From NCBI GenBank assembly GCA_016198885.1, contig JACQHV010000225.1, positions 1 to 37,694 of the forward strand: a stretch of DNA of 37,694 bases, read 5' to 3'. Both the position numbers and the translations under genes were made by a program. Below the pieces are notes generated by a model. That model had not been told where the DNA came from and searched no databases. It worked only from the letters and a program-made list of their open reading frames with translations. Of the stretch, positions 1-8,382 are shown piece by piece; within the stretch, counting starts at the first letter, position 1, and every line of letters begins with the position of its first letter. This stretch comes from Gammaproteobacteria bacterium (GTDB taxonomy: Bacteria; Pseudomonadota; Gammaproteobacteria; Eutrophobiales; Eutrophobiaceae).

Positions 1-68
1 ACTCCCGCCAGTTCAAATTCCATAATCTGGTTGAGTAAACCGATTACCTTATCTTTATCAAGGTTCAT
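1..68 (-). CDS. Ferritin-like / bacterioferritin-type protein, N-terminal fragment
   Basis: Only the first 22 codons are inside the window; the gene runs off the left edge. The ATG at 68 gives a start resembling MNLDKDKVIGLLNQIMEFEL, followed by AG. A short charged stretch leading into a helix with 'LLNQIMEFELAG' is what I recall from bacterioferritin-type ferritin-like proteins, where the Glu residues of this first helix help form the diiron centre. That function (iron oxidation and storage) is inferred from family resemblance over a very short piece. An AAGAG about ten bases upstream of the ATG could be the ribosome binding site. The neighbouring rhomboid gene is on the same strand upstream, 92 bases away. 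Confidence 0.5.
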   Translation of the reverse strand, partial: MNLDKDKVIGLLNQIMEFELAG

Positions 69-160
69 GAGATTTTTCTCTTATAAAGTCAAATATAATC
101 AACACAAGACTGGTTTCAGTAAATGTACACCGTTGAATCAGATCGTTACAACCGCTCATG

Positions 161-865
161 TCAACGTCTGGATACATGCGCAGGATGGAAGAGCGGGACA
201 CGGCGATATTTGAATACGGGGATAAGCAACATTCCGGCAATAAACCCGCCGATATGGGCGAACCAGGCAACGCCACCTCCTTCAGAACTCGTCATCGCCG
301 AGCTGGCCAACTGGATCACAAACCAGAAGCCAAGAACCCAGCCTGCAGGAAGCCGCACCATTTGTGAGACAAATCCCAGTGGAATAAGCACCAGCACTCT
401 CGCGTGCGGATAAAGCAGAAGATATGCCCCCAGCACACCGGAGATGGCGCCGCTCGCGCCGATCATCGGGATCTGGGAATCCGGGTTTTGCAGTGTCTGG
501 CCGATCACCGCGGCAATGCCACAAAACAAATAAAAGATCACAAATCGCACATACCCCATGGAATCTTCTACATTGTTGCCGAAGATCCAGAGATACAGCA
601 TGTTACCCGCGAGGTGCATAAACCCTCCATGTAAAAACATGGAGGTAATTACAGTGAGTTCCGCCGGAATAATGGCAAGCGACTCCGGCAGTTGAACTTT
701 ATCCAGCAACACTGCAGGGATCACACCAAGACTGAAGACCGCCGCTTGATATCCTTCACTTCCGAGGGAAACCTGCCAGAAATACACCAGAACACAAATC
801 ACAATAAATGTAACCGTCACTACGGGTGTGATTTCCGTAGGATTATCGTCGTGTAGCGGGATCAC
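161..865 (-). CDS. Rhomboid family intramembrane serine protease
   Basis: The 234-residue product is a polytopic inner-membrane protein of the rhomboid family, which cleaves transmembrane segments of other proteins. The catalytic Ser is in GASG (about S138), and the partner His is in the later helix motif HIGGF (about H204). The family motif HLAGNMLYLWIFG, which supplies oxyanion-loop residues, is at about 84-96. The start is a GTG at 865. It is chosen because the N-terminus MIPLHDDNPT closely matches the usual rhomboid opening MIPLRDDNPT; the ribosome binding site is weak. The N-terminal half has one membrane helix at about 14-32 and the core follows. The gene sits 24 bases beyond a small lipoprotein gene on the same strand. 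The substrate cannot be told from sequence. Confidence 0.9.
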   Translation of the reverse strand: MIPLHDDNPTEITPVVTVTFIVICVLVYFWQVSLGSEGYQAAVFSLGVIPAVLLDKVQLPESLAIIPAELTVITSMFLHGGFMHLAGNMLYLWIFGNNVEDSMGYVRFVIFYLFCGIAAVIGQTLQNPDSQIPMIGASGAISGVLGAYLLLYPHARVLVLIPLGFVSQMVRLPAGWVLGFWFVIQLASSAMTSSEGGGVAWFAHIGGFIAGMLLIPVFKYRRVPLFHPAHVSRR

Positions 866-889
866 CTTCTGAAAGTTTTCCTGAAAAGG

Positions 890-1087
890 TTACTGAGTCT
901 GCTCTTCAATCAATTTACGCTGCTCGTCTGCGCTGTCCTGAACCATTCCTTCGACCTCTTTGGCTTTTTCGATAGCGTCTGTCTGTTCCTTCCAGACATG
1001 ATCTTTTTTACTCTGTGCGCCACTGTTGTCTGAACAGGCAGAGAATAGAAAAACAATTGCACAGAGTATAGAGATAATATTTTTCAT
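890..1087 (-). CDS. Small predicted lipoprotein
   Basis: This is a 65-residue predicted lipoprotein of unknown function. It starts at the ATG at 1087, giving MKNIISILCAIVFLFSAC: a lysine-containing n-region, a hydrophobic core and a lipobox-like LFSAC, so Cys18 would be lipidated after signal peptidase II cleavage. The mature part is short, charged and probably helical (rich in Lys, Glu, Asp and Gln), which fits a periplasmic coiled or helical peptide tethered to a membrane. The open frame extends upstream to 1231, but that part overlaps the carbonic anhydrase gene and would bury the signal peptide, so I reject it. A ribosome binding site is not obvious. I do not recognise the family. Confidence 0.65.
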   Translation of the reverse strand: MKNIISILCAIVFLFSACSDNSGAQSKKDHVWKEQTDAIEKAKEVEGMVQDSADEQRKLIEEQTQ

Positions 1088-1163
1088 GATTAAATAACCG
1101 TTCAAATCCTGTTTAATTGTCTGAATATTCTGAATGTACCATGCCGGCATCATAACAGACTGT

Positions 1164-1799
1164 TCAACAGATGGGACTGAAACCTTTTTCTGATTTGTCT
1201 CGTTCGAACAGGATTCCCTGCTCGATATCAAAATACCAGCCGTGGATAAATAAATTATTCCGGACGACCATTTCCCTGATCCAGGGAAATGTCATTAAAT
1301 TGTTTACCGAGATATCAATCACCGCCAGCTCACAGGCCCTGCATTGATCGTCAAATGCTGCATCTCTGTGTTCCTTTAATATCTTCTCACGGGCAGGGGC
1401 GACAATATCCATCCAGGCGTCAATAAAACCATGCTTGTGATCCTGATGTTTACCTTCCATCAAGCTCCTGACGCCCCCGCACTGACCATGGCCAAAGATA
1501 ATAATATGTTTTACTCCAAGGTGTTTTACCGCGAACTCGATTGCGGCGCTGGTGCCATGTGATTTGCCGTCATCCTGACACGGTGGGACAACATTGGCGA
1601 CATTACGTACCACAAAGATATCGCCGGGGTCAGTATCCATAACCTGGGCAGGGTGGACGCGCGAATCACAACAGGCGATCACGAGTGCTTTGGGTGACTG
1701 CCCTTTATTGATTAATTGCTTGAAAAGTTCAGGTTCGTCTTCGTAATAACGCTTTCTGAACTGCCTGAATCCTGCAATCAGTTTTTCCAGTTCGTTCAT
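1164..1799 (-). CDS. can: Beta-class carbonic anhydrase
   Basis: The 211-residue product is a cytoplasmic zinc enzyme interconverting CO2 and bicarbonate. The beta-class zinc ligands are visible: C43-x-D45-x-R47 in ACCDSRV, and H104-x-x-C107 in GHGQCGG. The segment DPGDIFVVRNVANVVPP lies between them as expected. Length matches Can/CynT-type enzymes (about 210-220 residues). The bicarbonate could feed biotin carboxylase (accC, also in this window) and carboxylation steps of purine synthesis, but this link is general metabolism and not shown by operon structure. It lies between purC and the small lipoprotein gene, all on the minus strand. Confidence 0.93.
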   Translation of the reverse strand: MNELEKLIAGFRQFRKRYYEDEPELFKQLINKGQSPKALVIACCDSRVHPAQVMDTDPGDIFVVRNVANVVPPCQDDGKSHGTSAAIEFAVKHLGVKHIIIFGHGQCGGVRSLMEGKHQDHKHGFIDAWMDIVAPAREKILKEHRDAAFDDQCRACELAVIDISVNNLMTFPWIREMVVRNNLFIHGWYFDIEQGILFERDKSEKGFSPIC

Positions 1800-1842
1800 T
1801 CCAGGAATTTCATCATTCGGTCAGGCGTAAGTGTGATCATAA

Positions 1843-2778
1843 TTATCGGGTCAGGCGGTCCTGGGCTTCCCTGTACTTCGCTGCGGTATTCCTGATCACG
1901 TCATCGGGCAATTCCGGGCCTGGGGATGTCTTGTCCCAATCCAGTGTCTCCAGATAGTCACGCACATATTGCTTGTCGAAACTCGGGGGACTGATTCCAA
2001 TCTGATAGGAATCCGCCGGCCAGAATCGCGATGAATCGGGTGTAAGGACCTCATCAATAAGCACCAGATTACCTTTTTCATCCGTTCCGAACTCAAATTT
2101 GGTATCTGCGATAATAATGCCGCGATTACGGGCATAATCGGCCGATTCCTGATAAATCTTCAAACTCACATCTCGAACCTTCTCAGCCAGGCCCTTCCCG
2201 AGTAAAGCAACAGTTTTTTCAAAACTGATATTCTCGTCATGGACTCCCAGCTCCGCCTTGGTTGAGGGCGTGAACAGGGGTTCAGGCAGTTTCTCAGCCT
2301 GTCTGAGGCCCGCAGGGAGTTTGATGCCAGATATGGAGCCGGTATTCTGATATTCCTTCCAGCCGGAACCGCTGATATAGCCACGGACGATCGCCTCGAC
2401 CGGCAGTGGCTTGAGTTTACGCACGATAACACTCCTTCCTTCGACCGGCGTCCTCTCCCTGGCATCGGGTATGACTCCCTCGAGCGACAATGTGCTCAGA
2501 TGGTTCGGGACGATATGGCGGGTACGGTTGAACCAGAAATTGGAAACCGCCGTCAGGACCCGTCCCTTCCCCGGAATGGGATCAGGCAGAATGACATCGA
2601 AGGCGGAGATCCGGTCTGTCGTCACGATCAGCATGTGATCGCCATCCACGGCATAGATATCGCGTACCTTCCCGCTGTTAATTAAAGGCAGGCTTTTGAT
2701 TTCGGATTTATAAAGGGCGGCAGGTAAATTTTTCATCCCGTTTGTTCTCATAATTTTTTCCGGAATTTTCCCATACAT
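1843..2778 (-). CDS. purC: Phosphoribosylaminoimidazole-succinocarboxamide synthase (SAICAR synthetase)
   Basis: The enzyme joins aspartate to CAIR with ATP in de novo purine synthesis. Hallmarks include GKVRDIY near the N-terminus, TTDRISAFD, the loop with FNRTRHIVPNH, VIVRKLKPLPVEAIVRGYISGSGWKEY, and a C-terminal IADTKFEFG followed by LIDEVLTPDSSRFWP. This is the longer (about 300-residue) proteobacterial form. In-frame ATGs exist at 2778, 2751 and 2736. The one at 2736 gives MKNLPAALYKSEI, which fits homologue starts best, so the true start may be up to 14 codons in. It is unlinked to purH and purD, which lie 15 kb away. The VOC gene is divergent, so this gap may hold back-to-back promoters. 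Confidence 0.95.
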   Translation of the reverse strand: MYGKIPEKIMRTNGMKNLPAALYKSEIKSLPLINSGKVRDIYAVDGDHMLIVTTDRISAFDVILPDPIPGKGRVLTAVSNFWFNRTRHIVPNHLSTLSLEGVIPDARERTPVEGRSVIVRKLKPLPVEAIVRGYISGSGWKEYQNTGSISGIKLPAGLRQAEKLPEPLFTPSTKAELGVHDENISFEKTVALLGKGLAEKVRDVSLKIYQESADYARNRGIIIADTKFEFGTDEKGNLVLIDEVLTPDSSRFWPADSYQIGISPPSFDKQYVRDYLETLDWDKTSPGPELPDDVIRNTAAKYREAQDRLTR

Positions 2779-2825
2779 TTTCTTCTGCGACTATCTCTCA
2801 GATAATTTTACTTTTATCTTGGTTC

Positions 2826-3272
2826 ATGCTGGTGTATGGTGCCGCATCTTTGGCGATACCGTCGGCTTCAGGAATGGAGAGACCAGCACCAACCAGCGGC
2901 ATGCACCATGTGGCATTAAATGTCAGCAACCTGGAAAAATGTGAACAATTCTATGCGGGTTTGCTGGGCATGAAAGTGGAATGGCGACCGGACAAGGACA
3001 ATGTCTATCTATGCTCGGGCAATGACAACCTTGCCCTGCATCGACTTCCCCCTGGCAAACGTCCCCGGGGAACGCAACGGCTGGACCACATCGGCTTTAT
3101 TCTCAATGAACCCGGGCTTGTGGATGAATGGTTCAAATACCTCAGCGCCCACAATGTGAAAATGAAAACCGCACCGAAGACTCACCGGGATGGTGCGCGA
3201 AGTTTCTATTGTGAAGATCCTGCTGGTAATGTCGTGCAAATGATCTATTATTTACCTTTAAATCATCTTTAA
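2826..3272 (+). CDS. VOC superfamily (glyoxalase/dioxygenase-fold) protein
   Basis: The protein is a single vicinal-oxygen-chelate domain of two beta-alpha-beta-beta-beta modules. Module one runs from HHVALNVSNLEKCEQFYAGLLGMKVEW to NLALHR; module two runs from LDHIGFIL to FYCEDPAGNVVQMIYY. Candidate metal ligands are the His of HHVAL, the His of DHIGF and the His of LALHR; the last position near NVVQM is Gln instead of the common Glu. The substrate is unknown. The frame opens at an ATG at 2826, but an ATG at 2874 (MERPAPTSGMHHV) gives a more typical N-terminus; neither has a clear ribosome binding site. The stop is 18 bases before speD on the same strand, so the two may be co-transcribed. Confidence 0.85.
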   Translation: MLVYGAASLAIPSASGMERPAPTSGMHHVALNVSNLEKCEQFYAGLLGMKVEWRPDKDNVYLCSGNDNLALHRLPPGKRPRGTQRLDHIGFILNEPGLVDEWFKYLSAHNVKMKTAPKTHRDGARSFYCEDPAGNVVQMIYYLPLNHL

Positions 3273-3290
3273 GGGGGAGGATCAGCTGTT

Positions 3291-4109
3291 ATGACAACAT
3301 CCTCAGAAAAAATCTGTCTGCAGGGTTTTAATAACCTGACCAAGACCCTGAGCTTTAACATCTACGATGTTTGCTATGCCCGCACGGAAGCCCAGATGAA
3401 TAAATACATGCAATACATCGACGAGGCCTATAACTCTGACCGCCTCACCCAGATACTTGAGCATGTTTCAAAAATAATCGGCGCCAATATCCTGAATATT
3501 GCCAGGGCGGATTATGATCCCCTCGGGGCGAGTGTTACCTTTCTGATCTCGGAAGAAGGGCCGGCCTCGGTTGAGGTAATCGACAAAAATACCGGGGTCC
3601 CTGTCCGGACATCGGAGGCCGTCGTTGCCCATCTGGACAAGAGCCATCTGACTGTACATACCTATCCCGAAAGCCATCCGGATTTCGGGATATGCACCTT
3701 CCGGGCGGATATTGATGTGAGCACCTGCGGCATGATCTCTCCGCTCAAGGCGTTAAACAGCCTGATCCATTGCTTTGAGTCCGATATTGTCATCATGGAT
3801 TACCGCGTACGGGGTTTCACCCGCGATACCACAGGTACAAAACGCTATATCGATCATGAGATTAACTCGATCCAGAACTTTATCGCCAAGGATATAAAAC
3901 GGCATTACCAGATGATTGATGTCAATATCTACGAGGAAAACATCTTCCATACAAAGATGATGTTGAAGAAATTTGACCTGAATAATTATCTGTTCAATGT
4001 CACGGTGGATGAGCTGGAGCATGAACAACGCCTTTCGATCGAGCAGCGCCTGAAGGAAGAGATGGCGCAGATCTTCTATGGCAGCAACAGCGTAACGACA
4101 AGCAATTAA
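3291..4109 (+). CDS. speD: S-adenosylmethionine decarboxylase proenzyme, E. coli type
   Basis: The enzyme decarboxylates SAM to supply aminopropyl groups for spermidine. The 272-residue length and sequence match the larger gammaproteobacterial SpeD class, which self-cleaves to a pyruvoyl enzyme. The cleavage pair is visible as K117-S118 in HLDKSHLTVHTYPESHP, and STCGMISPLKALN carries the conserved Cys region. IDYRVRGFTRD-like sequence (MDYRVRGFTRD) and ENIFHTKM follow. The start is an ATG preceded by a strong GGGGGAGG ten bases upstream. No spermidine synthase gene (speE) is nearby. It is convergent with glnS, with 46 bases between the stops and no obvious terminator hairpin. Confidence 0.96.
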   Translation: MTTSSEKICLQGFNNLTKTLSFNIYDVCYARTEAQMNKYMQYIDEAYNSDRLTQILEHVSKIIGANILNIARADYDPLGASVTFLISEEGPASVEVIDKNTGVPVRTSEAVVAHLDKSHLTVHTYPESHPDFGICTFRADIDVSTCGMISPLKALNSLIHCFESDIVIMDYRVRGFTRDTTGTKRYIDHEINSIQNFIAKDIKRHYQMIDVNIYEENIFHTKMMLKKFDLNNYLFNVTVDELEHEQRLSIEQRLKEEMAQIFYGSNSVTTSN

Positions 4110-4155
4110 TTTGTTGAAATTCTGAATTAGTCCATCCTGGATCTATCAGAGCCCC

Positions 4156-5847
4156 CTATTTTGCCTTATTACCCTCTTTCGCCCAGGAATCCCGCAGTGT
4201 TACAGTCCTGTTGAATACAGGCCTGCCTGTCACTGCATCCTTGCGGTCCACACAAAAATATCCCAGGCGCTCAAACTGAAAATGCTCTTCCGGTTGTGCC
4301 CGCGCAAGATCCGGCTCAACACAGGCATCCTTCAGGATTTTAACCGATTCCGGGTTGATAGATGATTTCCATTCAGCGGTGCTGTCAGGTACAGGTACTC
4401 TGAACAGCCGATCGTACAGGCGCACTTCGGTTTGCAGGGCATGGTTTGCAGACACCCAATGCAATGTTCCTTTGACCTTGCGGCCATCAGGTGCGTTTCC
4501 GCCTTTTGTCCGGGGATCATAAGTACAGCGCAGTTCAGTTATCGCGCCAGTCTTTTTGTCCTTTATCATTTCCTCACATCTGATGAAATACGCATAACGC
4601 AACCGGACCTCTGCTCCGGGTGAGAGGCGGAAAAACTTCTTCGGGGGGGACTCCATGAAATCATCCTGTTCAATATAAATGACTCTGGAAAAGGGCACCT
4701 TGCGGCTACCCATCTCCGGCCTGTTTGGATGATAAGGCGCATCAAGTTCTTCAGTTTTATTCTCGGGATAATTGTTAATAACGACACGCAATGGCCGCAA
4801 CACGGCCATTACACGGCGTGTCGTCTTGTCCAGGTCCTCTCGCACGGAATTTTCAAGCACTGACATATCAATTACCGTATCGTTTTTTGTCACACCTATA
4901 CGTTCACAAAAATCCTGGACGGCCGCCGGTGTATATCCCCGCCGTCGCATCCCTGTAATGGTCGGCATGCGCGGATCATCCCAGCCGCTGACATGACCTT
5001 CATTCACAAGCTCATTCAGTTTGCGCTTGCTCATGACGGTATAGTTGAGATTGAGCCGGGCGAATTCGATCTGCTGCGGATGACAGGGTACAGGCAATTG
5101 ATCCAGGCACCAGTCATAGAGTGGGCGGTGATCTTCAAACTCAAGGGTACAGATTGAATGCGTAATGCCTTCCAGCGCATCTGATATGCAATGCGTATAG
5201 TCATACATGGGATAAATGCACCACTTGTCTCCGGTGCGATGATGATGCGCCTTTTTGATGCGATAGATGACCGGGTCACGCATATTAATGTTTGGTGATG
5301 CCATATCTATTTTTGCGCGGAGCACATATCTGCCTTCATCAAATTCACCGGCGCGCATCCGTGCGAACAAATCAAGATTATCTTCGATACTGCGATTTCG
5401 ATCTGGTGACTCGCGGCCGGGTTTCGTCAATGTCCCACGATATTCCCGCATTTCATCGGCGCCCAGACTGTCTACATAGGCCTTGCCGTCCTTGATCAAC
5501 CGGACTGCGTAGTCATACAGTTGTTCGAAATAATCCGAGGCGTAATAAAGCCGATCCTCCCAATCAAATCCCAACCAATGAACATCTTCCATAATGGCCT
5601 CGGTATATTCGACATCTTCCTTTTCCGGATTGGTATCATCAAAACGCAGGTTGCACAGGCCGCCATCATTTTCAGCTGCAATGCCGAAATTGAGACAGAT
5701 AGATTTGGCATGGCCGACGTGCAAATAACCATTCGGTTCCGGTGGAAAGCGTGTGTGCACCCTGCCGTTATTCTTGTTTTTCTTCAAATCATCCCTGACG
5801 ATGGCGCGAATAAAATTCGGCGGGGTTAATTTATCCACTTCAGTCAT
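4156..5847 (-). CDS. glnS: Glutaminyl-tRNA synthetase
   Basis: The 563-residue class I aminoacyl-tRNA synthetase charges tRNA-Gln. The HIGH signature appears as HVGH (about 43-46) within FPPEPNGYLHVGHAKS; the KMSKS loop appears as VMSKRKL. The catalytic Rossmann fold is followed by the C-terminal beta-barrel anticodon-binding domain, ending in VFNRTVTLRDSWAKEG. This matches E. coli GlnRS (about 554 residues) throughout. Having GlnRS means direct charging of tRNA-Gln, as is usual in this class of bacteria. The ATG at 5847 follows the ubiI stop by 88 bases on the same strand, so it may be read from the ubi operon or from its own promoter in that gap. Confidence 0.98.
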   Translation of the reverse strand: MTEVDKLTPPNFIRAIVRDDLKKNKNNGRVHTRFPPEPNGYLHVGHAKSICLNFGIAAENDGGLCNLRFDDTNPEKEDVEYTEAIMEDVHWLGFDWEDRLYYASDYFEQLYDYAVRLIKDGKAYVDSLGADEMREYRGTLTKPGRESPDRNRSIEDNLDLFARMRAGEFDEGRYVLRAKIDMASPNINMRDPVIYRIKKAHHHRTGDKWCIYPMYDYTHCISDALEGITHSICTLEFEDHRPLYDWCLDQLPVPCHPQQIEFARLNLNYTVMSKRKLNELVNEGHVSGWDDPRMPTITGMRRRGYTPAAVQDFCERIGVTKNDTVIDMSVLENSVREDLDKTTRRVMAVLRPLRVVINNYPENKTEELDAPYHPNRPEMGSRKVPFSRVIYIEQDDFMESPPKKFFRLSPGAEVRLRYAYFIRCEEMIKDKKTGAITELRCTYDPRTKGGNAPDGRKVKGTLHWVSANHALQTEVRLYDRLFRVPVPDSTAEWKSSINPESVKILKDACVEPDLARAQPEEHFQFERLGYFCVDRKDAVTGRPVFNRTVTLRDSWAKEGNKAK

Positions 5848-5935
5848 ACGTCTGCTCGCGCGGTTAAAACTGATTTGTCGGGTAATTTCAAAAAAGTTAC
5901 GGAAAAATGAAAATGTACGGCGGAATTGTACCTGA

Positions 5936-7165
5936 TTATGAGGTTGCGCGTGCAGCCGCTGGCAGGTCTCCTGTCAACCCCATTGCATAGCGCATAAACA
6001 TATGCTTTACGGGTATTGCCCTGTCTGTGAGATCAAGTCCGAGATTCCTTAGATATCTTACCGTCAGTAATTTACTCTCGAACAGATACTTGAATCCCTG
6101 CAATAACTTCAGCATGGCGTAATTTTCGCCCTTGCGCCAGCGTTCGTATCGTCTCAATACCAGATAGGCCCCGATGTCCCTGTTCCTGTTTTTTGCATCA
6201 AGCACAACCTCGGCCAACACTGCTGCATCAAGCAGACCCAGATTCGCACCCTGCCCCGCCAGTGGATGTACGGTATGAGCTGCATCACCAATCAGTGCAA
6301 GTCCTGGCCGGCAATACTCTCTTGCCTGGGCATGCTGCAGGGGAAAACATGCCCGGGGTCCGCTCGAAACGATCCTGCCCAATACATTATCAAGCCCTTC
6401 TCCGAGGGCCATATTGAATTCCTGTTCATCCAACGCCAGCAATGACCTTGCATGTTGAGGGGATGTTGACCAGACGATGCCGCATTGCCTGATATCAGCC
6501 ATGGGCAAGAAAGCCAATGGCCCGTTTTGCAAAAACCGCTGTCTTGCAACATGTGTGTGTGGTTTTTCTGTTTTCACCACACAGGCTACTGCCTGCTGGT
6601 GATAATCATACTGTGGATAGTCGATAGCGGCGAGTGTCCTGATCCTGGATCTTGCACCGTCTGCAGCCACTATCAGACTCGCGCACAGATTACGACCATC
6701 TTCCAGTGTTACGGTTATCCCGTTATCTCCCTGCATCAAAGATGCCGGTGTTGCAGGCCGGTACCATGTAACACACTCGACCCCCTCAAGCGACTGCTGC
6801 AGGGCCTGTTCCAGTATCGTCTGTTCAATGATATAACCGAGAGTGGGTTCACACAGCTCGGCGCTATCAAAGTGGATCTCACCCGCCCCGTTTTCATCCC
6901 ACACATGCATTCCGGAAAAATAACCAATCCTGTCCCTGGATAGATGTTGCCATGCCCCTGTTGAGCCCAGTATATTCGCGGATGCACGTGTAATGGCAAG
7001 CGCCCGCGGGTCTGTCCGTATTTCAGAATTGCCAGATGTTCTGGCGCATTCTTCCAGAATGATACAGTGAATATCCTGCCTCGCGAGAAGCGCGGCAATT
7101 GTGCAACCGGTCAGTCCACCACCCACAATAATGACTTCCGTATCGTAATTATTCCTTCTCTTCAT
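5936..7165 (-). CDS. ubiI: UbiH/UbiI-family FAD-dependent ubiquinone hydroxylase
   Basis: This 409-residue flavoprotein monooxygenase belongs to the UbiH/UbiF/VisC/Coq6 family, which hydroxylates the ubiquinone ring using O2. Visible are the N-terminal dinucleotide-binding motif VGGGLTGCTIAALLAR, the DPRALAITRAS family motif, and the second FAD motif GDAAHTVHPLAGQGANLGLLDA. Position directly after ubiH, as in E. coli ygfB-pepP-ubiH-visC, supports the UbiI assignment (C5 hydroxylation). Paralogues are hard to separate by eye, so UbiF remains possible. Its ATG overlaps the ubiH stop by four bases (ATGA), implying translational coupling. The C-terminus carries a basic, membrane-interacting-looking tail. 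Confidence 0.88.
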   Translation of the reverse strand: MKRRNNYDTEVIIVGGGLTGCTIAALLARQDIHCIILEECARTSGNSEIRTDPRALAITRASANILGSTGAWQHLSRDRIGYFSGMHVWDENGAGEIHFDSAELCEPTLGYIIEQTILEQALQQSLEGVECVTWYRPATPASLMQGDNGITVTLEDGRNLCASLIVAADGARSRIRTLAAIDYPQYDYHQQAVACVVKTEKPHTHVARQRFLQNGPLAFLPMADIRQCGIVWSTSPQHARSLLALDEQEFNMALGEGLDNVLGRIVSSGPRACFPLQHAQAREYCRPGLALIGDAAHTVHPLAGQGANLGLLDAAVLAEVVLDAKNRNRDIGAYLVLRRYERWRKGENYAMLKLLQGFKYLFESKLLTVRYLRNLGLDLTDRAIPVKHMFMRYAMGLTGDLPAAARATS

Positions 7166-8382
7166 AAGGCAAGGCTCCGGACCAGAGAGGGTTGCCTGCC
7201 GTAGAGTCCCATCGCCTGGCGCAGAAATGATCTCTTGATTATCGGTAACATATCGGTCAACAACATACCGGTATTTCTAACCAGTACTTTATGTGGAAGC
7301 TCATTGTAAAAAAGTGTCGCAAGAGCATGACTGAACCGCATTACATGTCGCTGATCTTTCTGACGCGCAGCGAGATAGATATTGAGCAACTCCCGTTCAC
7401 CTACGTCCTTATTTTCGCTCAGGGCGGGGATCAAGATCTCGGCCAGACCTGCAACATCACGCAAACAGAGGTTAAATCCCTGTGCGCCATTGGGATGCAA
7501 CGTATGTGCAGAATTTCCCAGAATGACAACCCGATCACGCACCTGCTCACGCGCCGAAATCATTTTGATGGGATAAGATTTGCGTGCGCCGATGTGTTGA
7601 AATCTGCCCAGCCGCCGCCCGAACCGTCTTTGTAGACAGTTAGTGAATGTATAATCATCCATCTGCAGATAATGCCCTGCATCACATGTGTTGACTGTAA
7701 ACACCACAGCATATCGTTGATCAGATAATGGTAATAAGGCGAGTGGCCCGGATTCAGTAAATCTTTCATAGGCCGTATCACAATGCGGTTTTTCCGGCGT
7801 TACATTCGTCACTATGGCGGTTTGGCCATAATCCTTGATCTGCACAGTAATACCCAGCAATTCCCTGGATCGGGAGTGTGTTCCATCTGCCGCAATGACT
7901 AATTGACTTTTCAGAGTCCTTGTCACACCGTCAATATTTACAATTACCTTTGCACAGGCGGGCTCGATCCAGACCGCATCAACTGTTGCCGGACAGAAGA
8001 ATTCAATATTATCTGTCATATCTAAACGATCCAGCAGGACCCTCCCAAGCTCTCGAGCGGTAACAACATAACCCAGGGCCGGGATATGCAGCATTTCGGC
8101 ATGCAGGCGCACAAAACCAAAATGCTTCCGATCAGAGACATGCACATGCCGTATTGGAGTGCTGCAGAGTTTATCCCACAGACCAAGGCCAGCTAGGATG
8201 CGTTGTGAAGAGAGTGACAAGGCAAGACCACGGTCATCATAACTGGGTTGATTGTCGGAACGGGATGATACTGCCTCAACAATTGCAATTCGGAATTGTT
8301 CGACACACAGTGCCGAGGCGAGACTGGCACCCACCATCCCGCCACCCACGATTATTACGTCATAATCAGGCAGCGATCTCAT
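7162..8382 (-). CDS. ubiH: 2-octaprenyl-6-methoxyphenol hydroxylase
   Basis: This 406-residue FAD monooxygenase of ubiquinone synthesis adds a ring hydroxyl using O2. It has the N-terminal VGGGMVGASLASAL nucleotide-binding motif, DDRGLALSLSSQRIL, and YVVTARELGRVLL, all UbiH-like. The distal FAD motif reads GNSAHTLHPNGAQGFNLCLRD. The 'GN' beginning is typical of UbiH rather than UbiI, but the usual GQG is AQG here, a small departure at a flavin-contacting loop. The start (8382) lies inside the end of pepP by 17 bases, and its stop overlaps ubiI, giving a compact pepP-ubiH-ubiI operon. UbiH symbol is based on order and sequence flavour. Confidence 0.9.
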   Translation of the reverse strand: MRSLPDYDVIIVGGGMVGASLASALCVEQFRIAIVEAVSSRSDNQPSYDDRGLALSLSSQRILAGLGLWDKLCSTPIRHVHVSDRKHFGFVRLHAEMLHIPALGYVVTARELGRVLLDRLDMTDNIEFFCPATVDAVWIEPACAKVIVNIDGVTRTLKSQLVIAADGTHSRSRELLGITVQIKDYGQTAIVTNVTPEKPHCDTAYERFTESGPLALLPLSDQRYAVVFTVNTCDAGHYLQMDDYTFTNCLQRRFGRRLGRFQHIGARKSYPIKMISAREQVRDRVVILGNSAHTLHPNGAQGFNLCLRDVAGLAEILIPALSENKDVGERELLNIYLAARQKDQRHVMRFSHALATLFYNELPHKVLVRNTGMLLTDMLPIIKRSFLRQAMGLYGRQPSLVRSLAL

